Shown piece by piece: positions 9,935 through 19,332 of a DNA stretch of 45,985 nt (position 1 is its first letter; each line of letters starts with the position of its first letter). A model generated the notes under the pieces. That model searched no databases and had not been told where the DNA came from. It saw only the letters and a list, made by a program, of their open reading frames with translations. The stretch comes from Bacillus coahuilensis m4-4. GTDB taxonomy: Bacteria > Bacillota > Bacilli > Bacillales > Bacillaceae_K. The translations under genes were made by a program, and so were the position numbers. The DNA lies in NCBI RefSeq assembly GCF_000171615.1, contig NZ_ABFU01000012.1, positions 1 through 45,985 on the forward strand, in the 5' to 3' direction.

Positions 9935-11108
9935 GCTCCAGAGCGGGAATATTTACATCTCTTTATTTGCTACTGCGTTTATAACCGTATTGTTTGTACC
10001 ATTACGTGACCGGCTAAAGCGGATTATAAACCGCTTTACACGGGGACCGTGAAGACCCATACCGGGTAATCGACCAGTTAGGAAAATTGTTTGTGATACC
10101 AACCCCTCACGATGAAATCCTTTCAGAAGCAGCACATACGATAAAACAAACACTTCGGCTGCCCTATGTCGCGATTGAATTGAAGAAGGGTGGACTGCCT
10201 TATATCGAAGCCATTGCAGGAGCTTCTGGTAATGCGAAAGAAGTAATACCGCTCATCCACGGAGGTCAGGAAGTCGGATGCCTTATGATTGCCAGGAGAA
10301 GTCACGATGAGCCATTTACATCTGCAGAGCTACAACTTCTGGAAGGATTAGCAAGGCAGGTTGGAGCATTAGCACAAAGTGTTCGAATGACAGATGATCT
10401 GCAGCGACTCGCGGAAGAGTTAAAAGAGTCCAGGGAACGGATTGTGCTAGCAAGAGAAGAAGAAAGGCGCCGTATCCGAAGAAACTTACATGATGATCTT
10501 GCCCCCACGTTAGCTGCATTAGCATTAAAAGCTTCAACAGCAGAAGACTTGCTGATTTCAGATACAAGTGGAGCGAAATTGCTCGTGAAGGAAATTCGAA
10601 CATCAATAAGGGATAAAGTAAAAGATATTCGTAAAATTGCTTATGACCTGCGTCCCCCGGCTATTGATGAACTCGGACTTGTAGGTGCGATACGAGAACG
10701 TGCGCTACAAGTAAACAATTTTATCCTGGGATTCGGTGTTCAACGTGACTATGCTCTAAAGGTAGAAGTTATAGTGCCCTCTGCGTTGCCTCCTTTACCA
10801 GCGGCCGTTGAAGTGGCAACCTTTTGGATAGTACAAGAGGCACTTTTAAACGTTGTCAGGCATTCTCAGGCAGAATATTGCACCGTCAGTTTGCGTGTAG
10901 AGGAAACAAATGTCGCTTCGACTCTCCAATTACATGTTAAGGATAATGGAATCGGCATACTGCAACAGAAGCAGAATCCTAAAAGCAGTGGAATCGGCTT
11001 GAAAGTTATGAAAGAGCGAGTGGAAGAACTGGGCGGGGAATTTTCCATTACTGCGAATGAAATTAGCGTACAGATGTAAGAGCCTCTATACCTATTTCAA
11101 AAAAGTGA
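9935..11108 (+). pseudogene. sensor histidine kinase, C-terminal half (GAF, HisKA_3, HATPase)
   Basis: Catalytic half of the kinase interrupted by the insertion sequence. After two last membrane-proximal segments (SLFATAFITVLFVPLRDRLK), a GAF-like region runs from about 10100 to 10380. The HisKA_3 dimerisation box RRRIRRNLHDDLAPTLAAL carries the phosphoacceptor His, and the HATPase lobe has EALLNVVRHSQA and DNGIG...GIGLKVMKERV. Two more one-base slips exist: near 10048 (extra C before TGAAGACCC) and near 11063 (missing G; repair gives GTDVRASIP and stop TGA 11106-11108). The gene is inactive in any case because of the insertion. Confidence 0.85.
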
Positions 11109-11152
11109 CTTTCTATTCTAAGTTTAATAGTTTTCTAGAAAGGAAGTTGTTC

Positions 11153-11791
11153 ATGAAATCAATTCGTGTGTTGATCGCCGATGATCATCCTCTTTTCAGG
11201 CAGGGTGTCTCTAGTGTATTAGCAAATACGCCTGACAACGAAGTCATTGCTGAAGCGGGATCAGGAGAAGAAGCAGTTCAAATGGCGTGTAATTTGCTCC
11301 CTGATTTGGTTCTGATGGATATCCAGATGCCTGACTTGAACGGAATCGAAGCTACCCGGAAGATCCTTTCCAAATGTCGTGATATATATATCATAATTAT
11401 TACGATGTTTGAGGATGACACTTCTGTGTTCTCAGCCATGCAGGCTGGAGCAAGAGGTTATGTCTTAAAAGATGCGGAAAAAGAGGACATCTTACGTGCT
11501 GTACGAGCTATCGCTAAAGGTGAAGTCCTTTTTAGTTCAGGAGTTGCAAGCCGGATGATTGATTACTTTGCACAGGGAGAAGTCACCCAGACTGTGGTTG
11601 CGAGCACTCTATTTCCTGAACTTACCTCCCGCGAAAGCGAAGTATTATTTCTGTTGTCTAAAGGAGCCTCTAACAGTGAGGTGGCCGAAACACTGGGATT
11701 GAGTAATAAAACGGTATATAATTATGTTGCGAATATCCTGAACAAACTTCAGGTATCTGATCGCCAGGAATCAAGGGGACGGTTCCATTGA
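11153..11791 (+). CDS. NarL/LuxR-type response regulator with replaced C-terminus
   Basis: Receiver domain with DDHPLFRQG at the N-terminus, phosphoacceptor Asp in LVLMDIQMPDLNG and the VLKDAE switch lysine, followed by a LuxR-type HTH (ELTSRESEVLFLLSKGASNS, then NKTVYNYVANILNKLQVSDR). The start ATG has AGGAAG upstream. After VSDRQ the normal last dozen residues are lost, because a palindromic repeat begins at 11767 and supplies ESRGRFH and the stop. It was the partner of the disrupted kinase. The recognition helix is intact, so some DNA binding is still possible. Confidence 0.88.
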   Translation: MKSIRVLIADDHPLFRQGVSSVLANTPDNEVIAEAGSGEEAVQMACNLLPDLVLMDIQMPDLNGIEATRKILSKCRDIYIIIITMFEDDTSVFSAMQAGARGYVLKDAEKEDILRAVRAIAKGEVLFSSGVASRMIDYFAQGEVTQTVVASTLFPELTSRESEVLFLLSKGASNSEVAETLGLSNKTVYNYVANILNKLQVSDRQESRGRFH

Positions 11792-12185
11792 TGCTATTTT
11801 AAGAAAGTGTAATATTAAGAATCAGTCAAAAAACGAAATTGCGAAAGCCAGGGCTTTAAAAAGCCCAACACCACATTTTCTCATGAAAAAAGAAAAAAGT
11901 ATGCCTTTTCTATGGTATTGTTTAATCGCCAAACCAAACAATGCAAGAAAGGACATACTTTTTCATACGCAATTATATCTCTGAATTATGGGAAAGAGAC
12001 TTTGTCTAACTACCCTGGTGAATGTAGTTAGTTCCTCTACTCAGGATAGGCTAAAGTCATTCATCTTTCTAAGATTATTGTGTGAATCGGTTAATGCCTT
12101 CACTCAAGGATTATAAACGGTCTTTGTTAGCATGCTACCTCTAGTAGGTGAGTAGCTTTCTATAAGACAAAGTCCCTGTCCCCTT
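11767..12185. repeat. composite repeat element, copy 1
   Basis: Begins GGAATCAAGGGGACGGTTCC and ends AGACAAAGTCCCTGTCCCC. Inside are TTGCGAAAGCCA, the large hairpin 11893-11963 (arms AAAAAAGTATGCCTTTTC and GAAAGGACATACTTTTT) and a downstream block with GCATGCTACCTCTAGTAGGT. The order matches 23577-24244. It lies between the convergent response regulator and acetyltransferase genes and provides the stop codons of both. Confidence 0.88.
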
Positions 12186-12747
12186 GTTTTCCCCTTGTTT
12201 TCTTTTAAGGATGTAATGGTCATGTAGTTGATTTTCAATCTCAACATTCCCACTAAACTGAAAACCGCATTTTTCTATTACTTTTTTTGTAAGCTACATT
12301 TCTTGGTAGTACCACAGCATTCAATTTTTCAACATCTGTCTTATCAAATAAGTATTTTACTAATCCTCTTACTGCTTGTGTTGTGTACCCTTTATTTCTA
12401 TATTGTTTAGAAATAGCATAAGCAATTTCTCGATTTTGTTCACTTAGTTCGTCTTTTATACCCGTATTACAGAAGCCAATCAATTTGTCAGTTTCATTTA
12501 TAAATATTCCCAACTTCAGCCACCCATCACCAATATTTGGGACATTGGCTAAAAACTTTTTATTATCGGGTATCTCATAATTTGTCACCCAGTCCAAGCG
12601 TTGTTCTCTTGTCGAACGCCAATCTGGTAAAAATTCATAAATTTCGGGTTGTGATGTGATTTCATAAATAGCATCTACATCTTCTATTCTAAATTCTCTT
12701 AATAGGATTTCACCGCAGTCTATTGTAAATAAGTTATCCATATCCAT
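12141..12747 (-). CDS. GNAT N-acetyltransferase (RimJ/RimL-like), frameshifted
   Basis: Transfers acetyl from acetyl-CoA to an amine; the substrate is unknown. Beginning MDMDNLFTIDCGEILLREF, it shows the GNAT core YRNKGYTTQAV and LNAVVLPRNVA. As given it ends after RKMRFSV. Removing one A from the A7 run at about 12284-12290 restores KKVIEKCGFQFSGNVEIENQ and LHDHYIL, the expected C-terminus. The reading then runs into the neighbouring repeat and stops at 12141-12143. The natural stop seems to have been lost to the repeat. Confidence 0.8.
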
Positions 12748-13181
12748 TCCCCCAATAATTCAATGCGTTTCATATTTTTTAGTAAGGGTAATAATTTTTT
12801 TGAAACTCTACCTCTTCTTGTCTTGAGTTCAAATCATGTCTTGCTCTTTTTTTAAAACAATGAATACATCACTGATAACACTTTGTTCTCAGACTGAGCA
12901 TCCTACCAAAGCTTTTGAGTACACATGACAGTTTTCTTTCCTTTGTATACTCATTACGAGTAACCTTTCATCGGTGTCATCTCTTCCCTATAATGTTGTT
13001 TACAGTTGCTTTCTCAAGAAAATTCTTTCATAATTCTAAATCTATACTTGATTTAGTTATCACTCCCATAAGACACAACCGCATGTTCTTTTCGATTCTA
13101 AATTCTTATAGGTGTGTGGACGAATAATTAAAGTTATGATCTCTTTAGATGTTGTGGCTGAAGTCAGCTACCTTCCATCAA
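12748..13181. other. intergenic, no gene recognised
   Basis: About 430 bp. An unsupported 70-codon plus-strand frame (12915-13127, TTG start, no ribosome binding site) is the only long frame. A hairpin GGCTGA/TCAGCT near 13155-13170 may end the minus-strand 2TM gene. Nothing else was recognised. Confidence 0.4.
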
Positions 13182-13441
13182 TTAAACATCTTTATTCATA
13201 AATTCTTTAATCTTTTTTTCTTCCCAACCTGATCCGATTTTTAAAGATATCCCATGAATAATCACTAACACTCCCCAGCCTGTTAGGGGATAGACGAACC
13301 ACCAATTGCCTGCATCACCCATCAAATTAATAACAAAGAGCATAGGGATAATAACTAGAAAAGCTGTGAAATTGTAATAAAATCCTTTAAGTTGTAGTAC
13401 TCTTCGTTTTGTCTTTTTCGTTATTTTGCATTATTGTCCAT
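13182..13441 (-). CDS. small 2TM-domain protein, frameshifted
   Basis: About 86 residues once one A is added to the A4 run near 13424-13427. It then reads MDNNAKITKKTKRRVLQLKG, followed by two membrane helices (FTAFLVIIPMLFVINLMG and WWFVYPLTGWGVLVIIHG) and a short charged tail ending FMNKDV. This layout matches small 2TM-domain proteins that often sit next to sensor or hydrolase genes in Firmicutes. GAGGAGG precedes the ATG. Function unknown. Confidence 0.7.
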
Positions 13442-13491
13442 TAGTATTCCTCCTCGTATGTTTCCATTTAGATGCGTAACAGCAAAACCTT

Positions 13492-14163
13492 TTAATCATT
13501 GTCATTATTTTTTAGATACTCTTCTGCCGTCATAATTTTAGCACCCTTACTTTTTAACACTTTGAGTGCTTCCTCTTTTGCTTTTTGTGACTCACTACCT
13601 ATCGCATCCTCTACTAAAGTAACCGAATAACCTTGTTTTAGCGCTTCTTTTGCTGTTTCCATAACGCATGCTTCCGCATAAACGCCTATGATCACTAGGT
13701 GACCAACTTCATATTCTGTTAAAGTATCTGTGAATTTAGGGCTAGAAAAAGCATTCGGCTTGTTTTTACTTATAAAATTATCGCCAAAGACTAATAATCT
13801 CTCATCTAATTCTGCCCCTTCTGTTCCCTTAATTGCAGCAAAGTTTCTTCCTCTATTAGCTAAGAACTGCAATTGCTCATATTCATTCGTAACATATAAA
13901 ATAGTGGCAGCCTCAGAATACTCATACTGTTTAATTAATGTATTGGCTGTTGATAATACAGGTGACACAAATGAGGAATGGATCGGTAATCTTCCATCCT
14001 CTTCAAAAAAGTCCTTCTGTATATCCATAACTATAAGAGCTTCATTTGTCATGGAATCTGTGGCCATAACAGGTTTATTCGCAATCAGAAAATGATTTAT
14101 TACATACAATGCGACGATGGTGATTAATAAAATTACAGATATTACGGTTAACCTTGTCTTCAT
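13492..14163 (-). CDS. membrane-anchored isochorismatase-family cysteine hydrolase
   Basis: 223 residues. An N-terminal hydrophobic helix (about 4-27) would anchor or export the protein. The cysteine-hydrolase fold follows: Asp47 in IVMDIQKDFF, Lys135 in KNKPNAF and Cys166 in GVYAEACVMETA form the expected catalytic triad. Such enzymes hydrolyse amides or vinyl ethers; the substrate here is unknown. Most relatives are cytosolic, so the leader is unusual. Upstream of the ATG is AAGGAGGTG. Confidence 0.88.
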   Translation of the reverse strand: MKTRLTVISVILLITIVALYVINHFLIANKPVMATDSMTNEALIVMDIQKDFFEEDGRLPIHSSFVSPVLSTANTLIKQYEYSEAATILYVTNEYEQLQFLANRGRNFAAIKGTEGAELDERLLVFGDNFISKNKPNAFSSPKFTDTLTEYEVGHLVIIGVYAEACVMETAKEALKQGYSVTLVEDAIGSESQKAKEEALKVLKSKGAKIMTAEEYLKNNDND

Positions 14164-14454
14164 GTTTCAACACCTCCTTCTTACTATTTAATTTATTCGT
14201 AATAAATAACAAGACTAAACGTGAATAAGGTAATCAAATAAGACATCAACTCATGTGACTTTCATCTTACTTAGATAGTACGTCTCCAAACAGGAACTCG
14301 CCACTTTTGGGGAACTCTCCTTCAATTAGTACTATTTTTGATACAAATAAACCTGTATTGCGATAAGCTTGGAGCTTTTTTGTATAAATTGTCAAAGGTG
14401 AAAAGTTTATGCCTCTTAAAAGAAGAGAAGGCTTCCCTTAGAAAGCTTTAAGTG
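14164..14454. other. intergenic, one small hairpin
   Basis: No gene seen. AAGCT-TGG-AGCTT followed by T6 at 14365-14383 could be a weak plus-strand terminator, although no plus-strand gene precedes it. Confidence 0.35.
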
Positions 14455-15457
14455 CTACCTAATTTCGTTTACCAAGTTTTTAATGGTGTTTATGACTAAT
14501 TCAGGTTGATCATGAATAATAAAATGTCCACTGCTTTTCGCTACAATCAATTGACTATTTGAAGATAATTGAAGAGACTGTTCTTGCTGTTGTTGCCAAA
14601 CGTCCTCCATGAAACGTGATTGCTCTTCAGTAAGGCCAAACGATACAAAATCGATTGGTTTCCCATGTGTTAAGACTCGTAACGGTATTTGACCTAATGA
14701 TTGGTCACTTAGAGCAGCTTCTGTTGCGGCCAAATTCCTTAATTCATCTTCCCTTGCATCGAAGAACTTAGGGCGCATTTCTATGTTTACAGATGTTTCC
14801 GTGTCGGGATTACCAATATTTAAGATTCGAATTATGCCGGTTTGTTTTAATAGATTTAGTATATGTTTTGGGGGATACCCCGACAACACAGGGTTAAAGC
14901 CAGCTTCTAGCAAAAGCGGGTTAGTTTTTCTGAATAGCCTTCATGTCTTGAATCTATTAAGACAACGCCCTCTACTTCATCACTATATAACTTCGCAAAC
15001 AACCGAGAATACATCCCACCTAAGGAATGACCAACTAAAATATAGGGCCCTTCTATGTCTTCCTTTTTCAGAGCGCTATATAGCTCTTTCGCAATATTTA
15101 CACCAGTTCGGTCTGAGGATGCTTTCTCACTCCAACCATAGCCGCCACGATCATATGTGACAACAGTGGCGAATGTTGCTAATTCGTTAGGAATGTCATG
15201 CCATACGTTAGATGCTGAGCCACTTGCTGACTCTAATATAATAGTAGGGGAGCCTGTTCCTTGTTTATGAATATGAAGCTTAAAGTCACCCACATCTACA
15301 AGCTGACCAGGTGGTGGAGAATTTTTACACCTATATAGCTTGAGATAGATTCATACACAACACCTAAGGCAAGTAAAAGAAATACAACACTAATTCCCCC
15401 TAACCATATTTTCTTAAAAATGTTCATTTGCTTTTTTGTTTGTAACTCCATATTCAT
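14455..15457 (-). CDS. alpha/beta hydrolase with N-terminal membrane anchor, two frameshifts
   Basis: About 334 residues when repaired. A membrane helix (WLGGISVVFLLLALGVVYES) is followed by PPPGQLVDVGDFKLHIH, the oxyanion region, YDRGGYGWSE and the nucleophile elbow VGHSLGGMYSR. The catalytic Asp is probably in VVLIDSRHEG, and the catalytic His in KSSGHFIIHDQP. Two one-base losses in A5 runs (about 15327-15331 and about 14918-14922) break the frame; adding one A to each restores the whole protein. AGGAGG precedes ATG 15457. Probable secreted-side lipase/esterase of unknown substrate. Confidence 0.8.
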
Positions 15458-15614
15458 TCCTCCTGCTTTTGTCGCTACAATTACTATAAAAAATGGAAGT
15501 CATAAAGGCGTAGTAACTATAATCATTAAAAAAGTAAACAAAAGTAAAACCAAATACACTAACTCTTGTGGCAATTAAATAATAGCTCTGTATATTGATA
15601 GAAAACAAAAAGAC

Positions 15615-15661
15615 CAAAAAAAGAGCCTAAACACCCTGTCTTATGAGTGCTTAGGCTTTTA
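15615..15661 (-). terminator. terminator after the PAF-acetylhydrolase-like gene
   Basis: AGCCTAA (15624-15630) pairs with TTAGGCT (15651-15657); on the minus strand the stem is followed by CTTTTTTT (15622-15615). It directly follows the stop codon of the upstream minus-strand gene. Confidence 0.8.
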
Positions 15662-17098
15662 TCAGTTGGTATTGGGGTGTGTAATTGTAATTCGGGTATA
15701 TGGATTTTCCCCATTATCAAAGATGGTTGTGTCATTGTTGTATAGTGTTTTATTAAAAAATTGTACAAGCAGCCAATTAATCATGTTGTGATCTTCACGA
15801 ACATTCACTTTATCTGCAATCGATAGGATGGGGCTGTACAAATAAAAATCGTTGAAGCTCATGTGCTTTAGACCGGTAAAGGTGGCTTCGTATGCTCCGT
15901 AATTAGTGTATATCTGTTGTCTATTATGTAACGAAGTGGTTAATTCATTGAATTGCTGCACTGTTAATCCTAAACTAGTGAGTTCTTCTTCAATCGATAC
16001 TTGGTCACCGACCTTTTCACGTTCTTTCACTTTCATATATAAATATGGCTTCGTCGAGGTAGGGATATCTTGAATTTTACCGAAAAAAGTACCGTCCATA
16101 TTCACCGCAGCACGTATCCTCTCGTCTGCTAAAAGTGTTTGATAAGATGCGGCCCCACCAAACGAATGACCTAGTACACCGATACTATTAAAGTCAAGCT
16201 TGCCTGCAAAAGAAGGGTCATTATCTAGAGAGTGTACAAAGTCCACGATGTACTGTTGATCTTTTACCCATACAGAAGAAATGATATCATCCCATTTTTC
16301 AAGTTTAAATGGTTCAGGGAGTATCGCTTTGGAGAACGTAACATTATCATCTGGGAAAATAGTTAAATTAGAATAATACGTATGATCTATGGCAGCGACA
16401 ACGAATCCATGACTTGCAAGATTCTCTGCGATACTAGTGTACATCATACTATTGCCAGGTAATCCGTGAGAAAGTATGATAATTGGAAACTTCTCTTGGG
16501 ATTCAGCAACTGTGCTATCTTTAACACTATGTGTTCGTATATGATTTATATATTCTAGTAAAAATGAAGGTACTTCCAAGTGCTCCGCAATGGACTTTTG
16601 AACAGTTGATGTCATGTCGATGTATCTACCAGCTTGCTGTTTTTGCTCAGTTGTTGGATACCATATAGAAACCATCAATTCTCGCTTATCTGATTCGTCC
16701 AATGTTACTCGCTCGTCACGATTACTATCTGTTAGATGATACATTGTTTTCGCAGTATCATACGGACCGGTAGGATATGGTAATGTAAAAACTGGAACAG
16801 CGATTGGTAAAATAATTGATACGGGTACCCATAACACTAAGAACAGAATGAAGAAAACTTTAGACCGGGATGAAGTGAATGTTGGTTTGGCAGTCATGAG
16901 TAAAAGGATAGTAGCACCAAGTATATACGAAGGAATCATCTGCCAACGATACCCTTCCACTACAATTTGGCAAATAGCTAGGATTAATAAACATACACCA
17001 CCTAAGTGGCGAACATAAGGTCTTGTTATCGGTAAGACAAAAAGGGATAATGCAACTAAAATGGCAAGTGCAATAAAAGCTAACTCTAACGTTTTCAT
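15662..17098 (-). CDS. membrane-bound PAF-acetylhydrolase-like alpha/beta hydrolase
   Basis: 478 residues. Four hydrophobic helices fill the first 105 residues (about 5-24, 33-47, 56-70, 80-105). The remainder is an esterase domain related to platelet-activating-factor acetylhydrolase/dienelactone hydrolase: oxyanion ILSHGLPG (about 208-215), nucleophile Ser312 in GHSFGG, Asp335 in NMDG and His412 in LKHMSF. The active site would face the outside of the membrane. It follows the two-component operon on the same strand but is separated by a terminator. The substrate is unknown; a lipid or ester is likely. Confidence 0.85.
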   Translation of the reverse strand: MKTLELAFIALAILVALSLFVLPITRPYVRHLGGVCLLILAICQIVVEGYRWQMIPSYILGATILLLMTAKPTFTSSRSKVFFILFLVLWVPVSIILPIAVPVFTLPYPTGPYDTAKTMYHLTDSNRDERVTLDESDKRELMVSIWYPTTEQKQQAGRYIDMTSTVQKSIAEHLEVPSFLLEYINHIRTHSVKDSTVAESQEKFPIIILSHGLPGNSMMYTSIAENLASHGFVVAAIDHTYYSNLTIFPDDNVTFSKAILPEPFKLEKWDDIISSVWVKDQQYIVDFVHSLDNDPSFAGKLDFNSIGVLGHSFGGAASYQTLLADERIRAAVNMDGTFFGKIQDIPTSTKPYLYMKVKEREKVGDQVSIEEELTSLGLTVQQFNELTTSLHNRQQIYTNYGAYEATFTGLKHMSFNDFYLYSPILSIADKVNVREDHNMINWLLVQFFNKTLYNNDTTIFDNGENPYTRITITHPNTN

Positions 17099-17253
17099 CC
17101 TGTATGCATTCCTTTCGATATAAAAGGTTAAATTGAACGATCCACATTCGTTCAGGCTCTATCTGCCAATTAAAAGTGTGGTCTTGCAACTAATATATCG
17201 TTTGGTAAGTCATACTGCATAGTGAGGTATGTCATCAATAAAGTAATCTCTAT

Positions 17254-17280
17254 TAAAAAGATTGGGAAGCTCCCAATCTC
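17254..17280 (-). terminator. terminator of the two-component operon
   Basis: GATTGGGA and TCCCAATC form an 8 bp stem with a 3 nt loop (17261-17279), followed on the minus strand by TTTTTAATA. It starts a few bases after the response regulator stop. Confidence 0.85.
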
Positions 17281-17284
17281 AAAT

Positions 17285-17917
17285 TTAAATCTCATTAAAT
17301 TTATTAAGCGCACCTATACGGTCTTGGACATCGAGCTTTGCATATATCTTGGAAACATAATTTTTCACTGTACCCTCTGTTAAAAAAAGTTTCTGAGATA
17401 TTTGTTTATTACTTAAACCATTAGCAATGGCTTGAAGGATCTGCCCTTCACGTTCAGATAATCCGAATTTTGTATATATAGAATCTTCTTTGTTTTCTTG
17501 AGGAATACTCGCTAACAATTGTTTAGCTAAACCTTGATTAATTAATGTTTCTCCGCGATGAACGAGACGTATACTGGCAGCCAAATCTTTTGGATGTATG
17601 GCTTTTAATAAGTATCCTTCAGCTCCATAACTAAGAGCGGCTTTGACATATTGTACTTCCTCAAAGGTTGTTAAGATAATAATTTGGACACTTGGCCATT
17701 TATTTTTTATCACTTTTGTTGCTTCAATTCCATCCATTATAGGCATATTAATATCCATTAATATGACATTAGGTAGTTGTTTTTCACAAATTTTAATGGC
17801 TTCCTCACCGTTCACTACGGCCCCAATTAAATCAAAATCCTCTTCCATACCTAAGACAATATTTAAGCTTTCTCTAATTAATTCTTGATCTTCAACTAAC
17901 ATTAGTTTTATTTTCAT
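17285..17917 (-). CDS. NarL/FixJ-family response regulator
   Basis: 210 residues. The receiver domain has the acidic pair in MLVEDQELIRE, phosphoacceptor Asp in VILMDINMPIMDG and Lys in YLLKAIHP. The C-terminal LuxR HTH is GLSEREGQILQAIANGLSNK followed by LTEGTVKNYVSKIYAKL. It overlaps the kinase gene by 26 bp. The probable target is the divergent ABC transporter operon 200 bp upstream of the kinase. Confidence 0.92.
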   Translation of the reverse strand: MKIKLMLVEDQELIRESLNIVLGMEEDFDLIGAVVNGEEAIKICEKQLPNVILMDINMPIMDGIEATKVIKNKWPSVQIIILTTFEEVQYVKAALSYGAEGYLLKAIHPKDLAASIRLVHRGETLINQGLAKQLLASIPQENKEDSIYTKFGLSEREGQILQAIANGLSNKQISQKLFLTEGTVKNYVSKIYAKLDVQDRIGALNKFNEI

Positions 17918-19103
17918 AAACGTCCTCCTTTATAGGGACGATGCATGTAAGCTGCGTCCCTGTCCTCTCGTCTGATTTAACAGTTAATACACCGTTCACT
18001 AACGATAATCGATCATTCATTGTTTGTAGTCCGAAGCCAAACTGCAAATCTTCCTGTCCTTTTCCGTTGTCATGAACACTTAAGCGTACTTCTGAAGGAT
18101 TAAAATGGAGTACTACTATGATTTTATTTGCCTCACCATGCCTTTTCGCATTTGTTAACGCCTCTTGTAAACAACGAATGAGGATGATTGAAATGGAACG
18201 AGTGATAGGGTATTCCTGTCCTGTCGTCTGAATAGATACGTCAGTATTCGTATACTCTGAGAATTCTGTTGTTAAATTCTTCAGTTTAGTAGAAAGAGAT
18301 ACGTGTTCTTCCTCACGTGCCATATTGTGAATTTGAGACCGAACCTCTTGTAAACTTGTTTTGGCAGCGCTCCGTAACTTTTCCAACCTACTCTTTGCCG
18401 TTTCCGGTGAAGAGTCAATTAAGTATATGACCGCATCCATCCCTACTATTACGGATGTAAATATATGCCCAATCGTATCGTGCAATTCACCGGCAATTCT
18501 GCTTCTCTCGGATTCTAAAGTAAGTTCTTCTACTTTACTTACATATTGTTCTAATGCTTTGTTTTGTGTATGTATGATGGTTGTTTGTTTTTCATTCTCC
18601 TCTAATAGTTTCTTCATCGCACTTTGAGTACTCAGTAATTGATTAAACATATATCCAAACGTAAAAAGCATAACTAAAACAAATAAGTTGTTTAAGATAT
18701 CAACAAAAGCACCATCTAAGTACACTACACAAGCGGTTAGCATAATTAAAACAATCGGACTAAATATGAGGGTATGCTTTCTTGCGATGAATCCAATCAC
18801 AAGCGCCGACATCATTAGGAGAGTAAATCCAGTTGGGGTTTTTAAGAAGAATGTAAAATATATGTAAAAACTCCCAATTAAAATAAATTCTGTGATTGCA
18901 AACAGGACATCATGAATGTAGCGTGGATTCCAGAATAAGTGAGGAGCCGCTATACATAAGAAGAACCATAAAAAGAATAAGGTTTCGTTCATCCCCATTT
19001 CTGCAGGGTTACTAATAAAGTAAATGATACCAGTAGCATAGAAAAACAGTCGAACGAATGATAAAACGTAATCAATCCACATCCATTTTCTTATTGAATT
19101 CAT
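17892..19103 (-). CDS. NarL-type sensor histidine kinase (HisKA_3), membrane-bound
   Basis: 403 residues. The first about 165 residues hold five or six membrane helices with almost no external domain, as in DesK/LiaS-like intramembrane sensors. A coiled linker leads to SRIAGELHDTIGHIFTSVI with the phosphoacceptor His and to the HATPase lobe (LQEALTNAKRHGEA, HDNGKG, FGLQTMNDRL, GTQLTCIVP). I start at ATG 19103 because AAGGAAGGG is 6 bp upstream; an in-frame ATG at 19145 has no such site. Forms a translationally coupled pair with the regulator. Confidence 0.92.
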   Translation of the reverse strand: MNSIRKWMWIDYVLSFVRLFFYATGIIYFISNPAEMGMNETLFFLWFFLCIAAPHLFWNPRYIHDVLFAITEFILIGSFYIYFTFFLKTPTGFTLLMMSALVIGFIARKHTLIFSPIVLIMLTACVVYLDGAFVDILNNLFVLVMLFTFGYMFNQLLSTQSAMKKLLEENEKQTTIIHTQNKALEQYVSKVEELTLESERSRIAGELHDTIGHIFTSVIVGMDAVIYLIDSSPETAKSRLEKLRSAAKTSLQEVRSQIHNMAREEEHVSLSTKLKNLTTEFSEYTNTDVSIQTTGQEYPITRSISIILIRCLQEALTNAKRHGEANKIIVVLHFNPSEVRLSVHDNGKGQEDLQFGFGLQTMNDRLSLVNGVLTVKSDERTGTQLTCIVPIKEDVYENKTNVS

Positions 19104-19332
19104 GTAGTCCCTTCCTTTAGAAATAGAATGAATTATTTTCTTCATAATTTTAACAGACGAATCAATTGACAGGAACTAAATTTTTTTGAAAAACGGTTAA
19201 TCTTGTAGGATAGGTCTTAGATGTGATATTCCTACGAGAGATATATATGACTTATGTTATGACTGAGGTTACTTATTGAAATGTCCATTTGCTGGTTATG
19301 ATGTAAGCATCAAATGAAAGTGAGGGGATCAC

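Noticed and set aside
12915..13127. 70-codon plus-strand frame
   Set aside because: TTG start without ribosome binding site, low-complexity hydrophobic/aromatic composition, no family seen.
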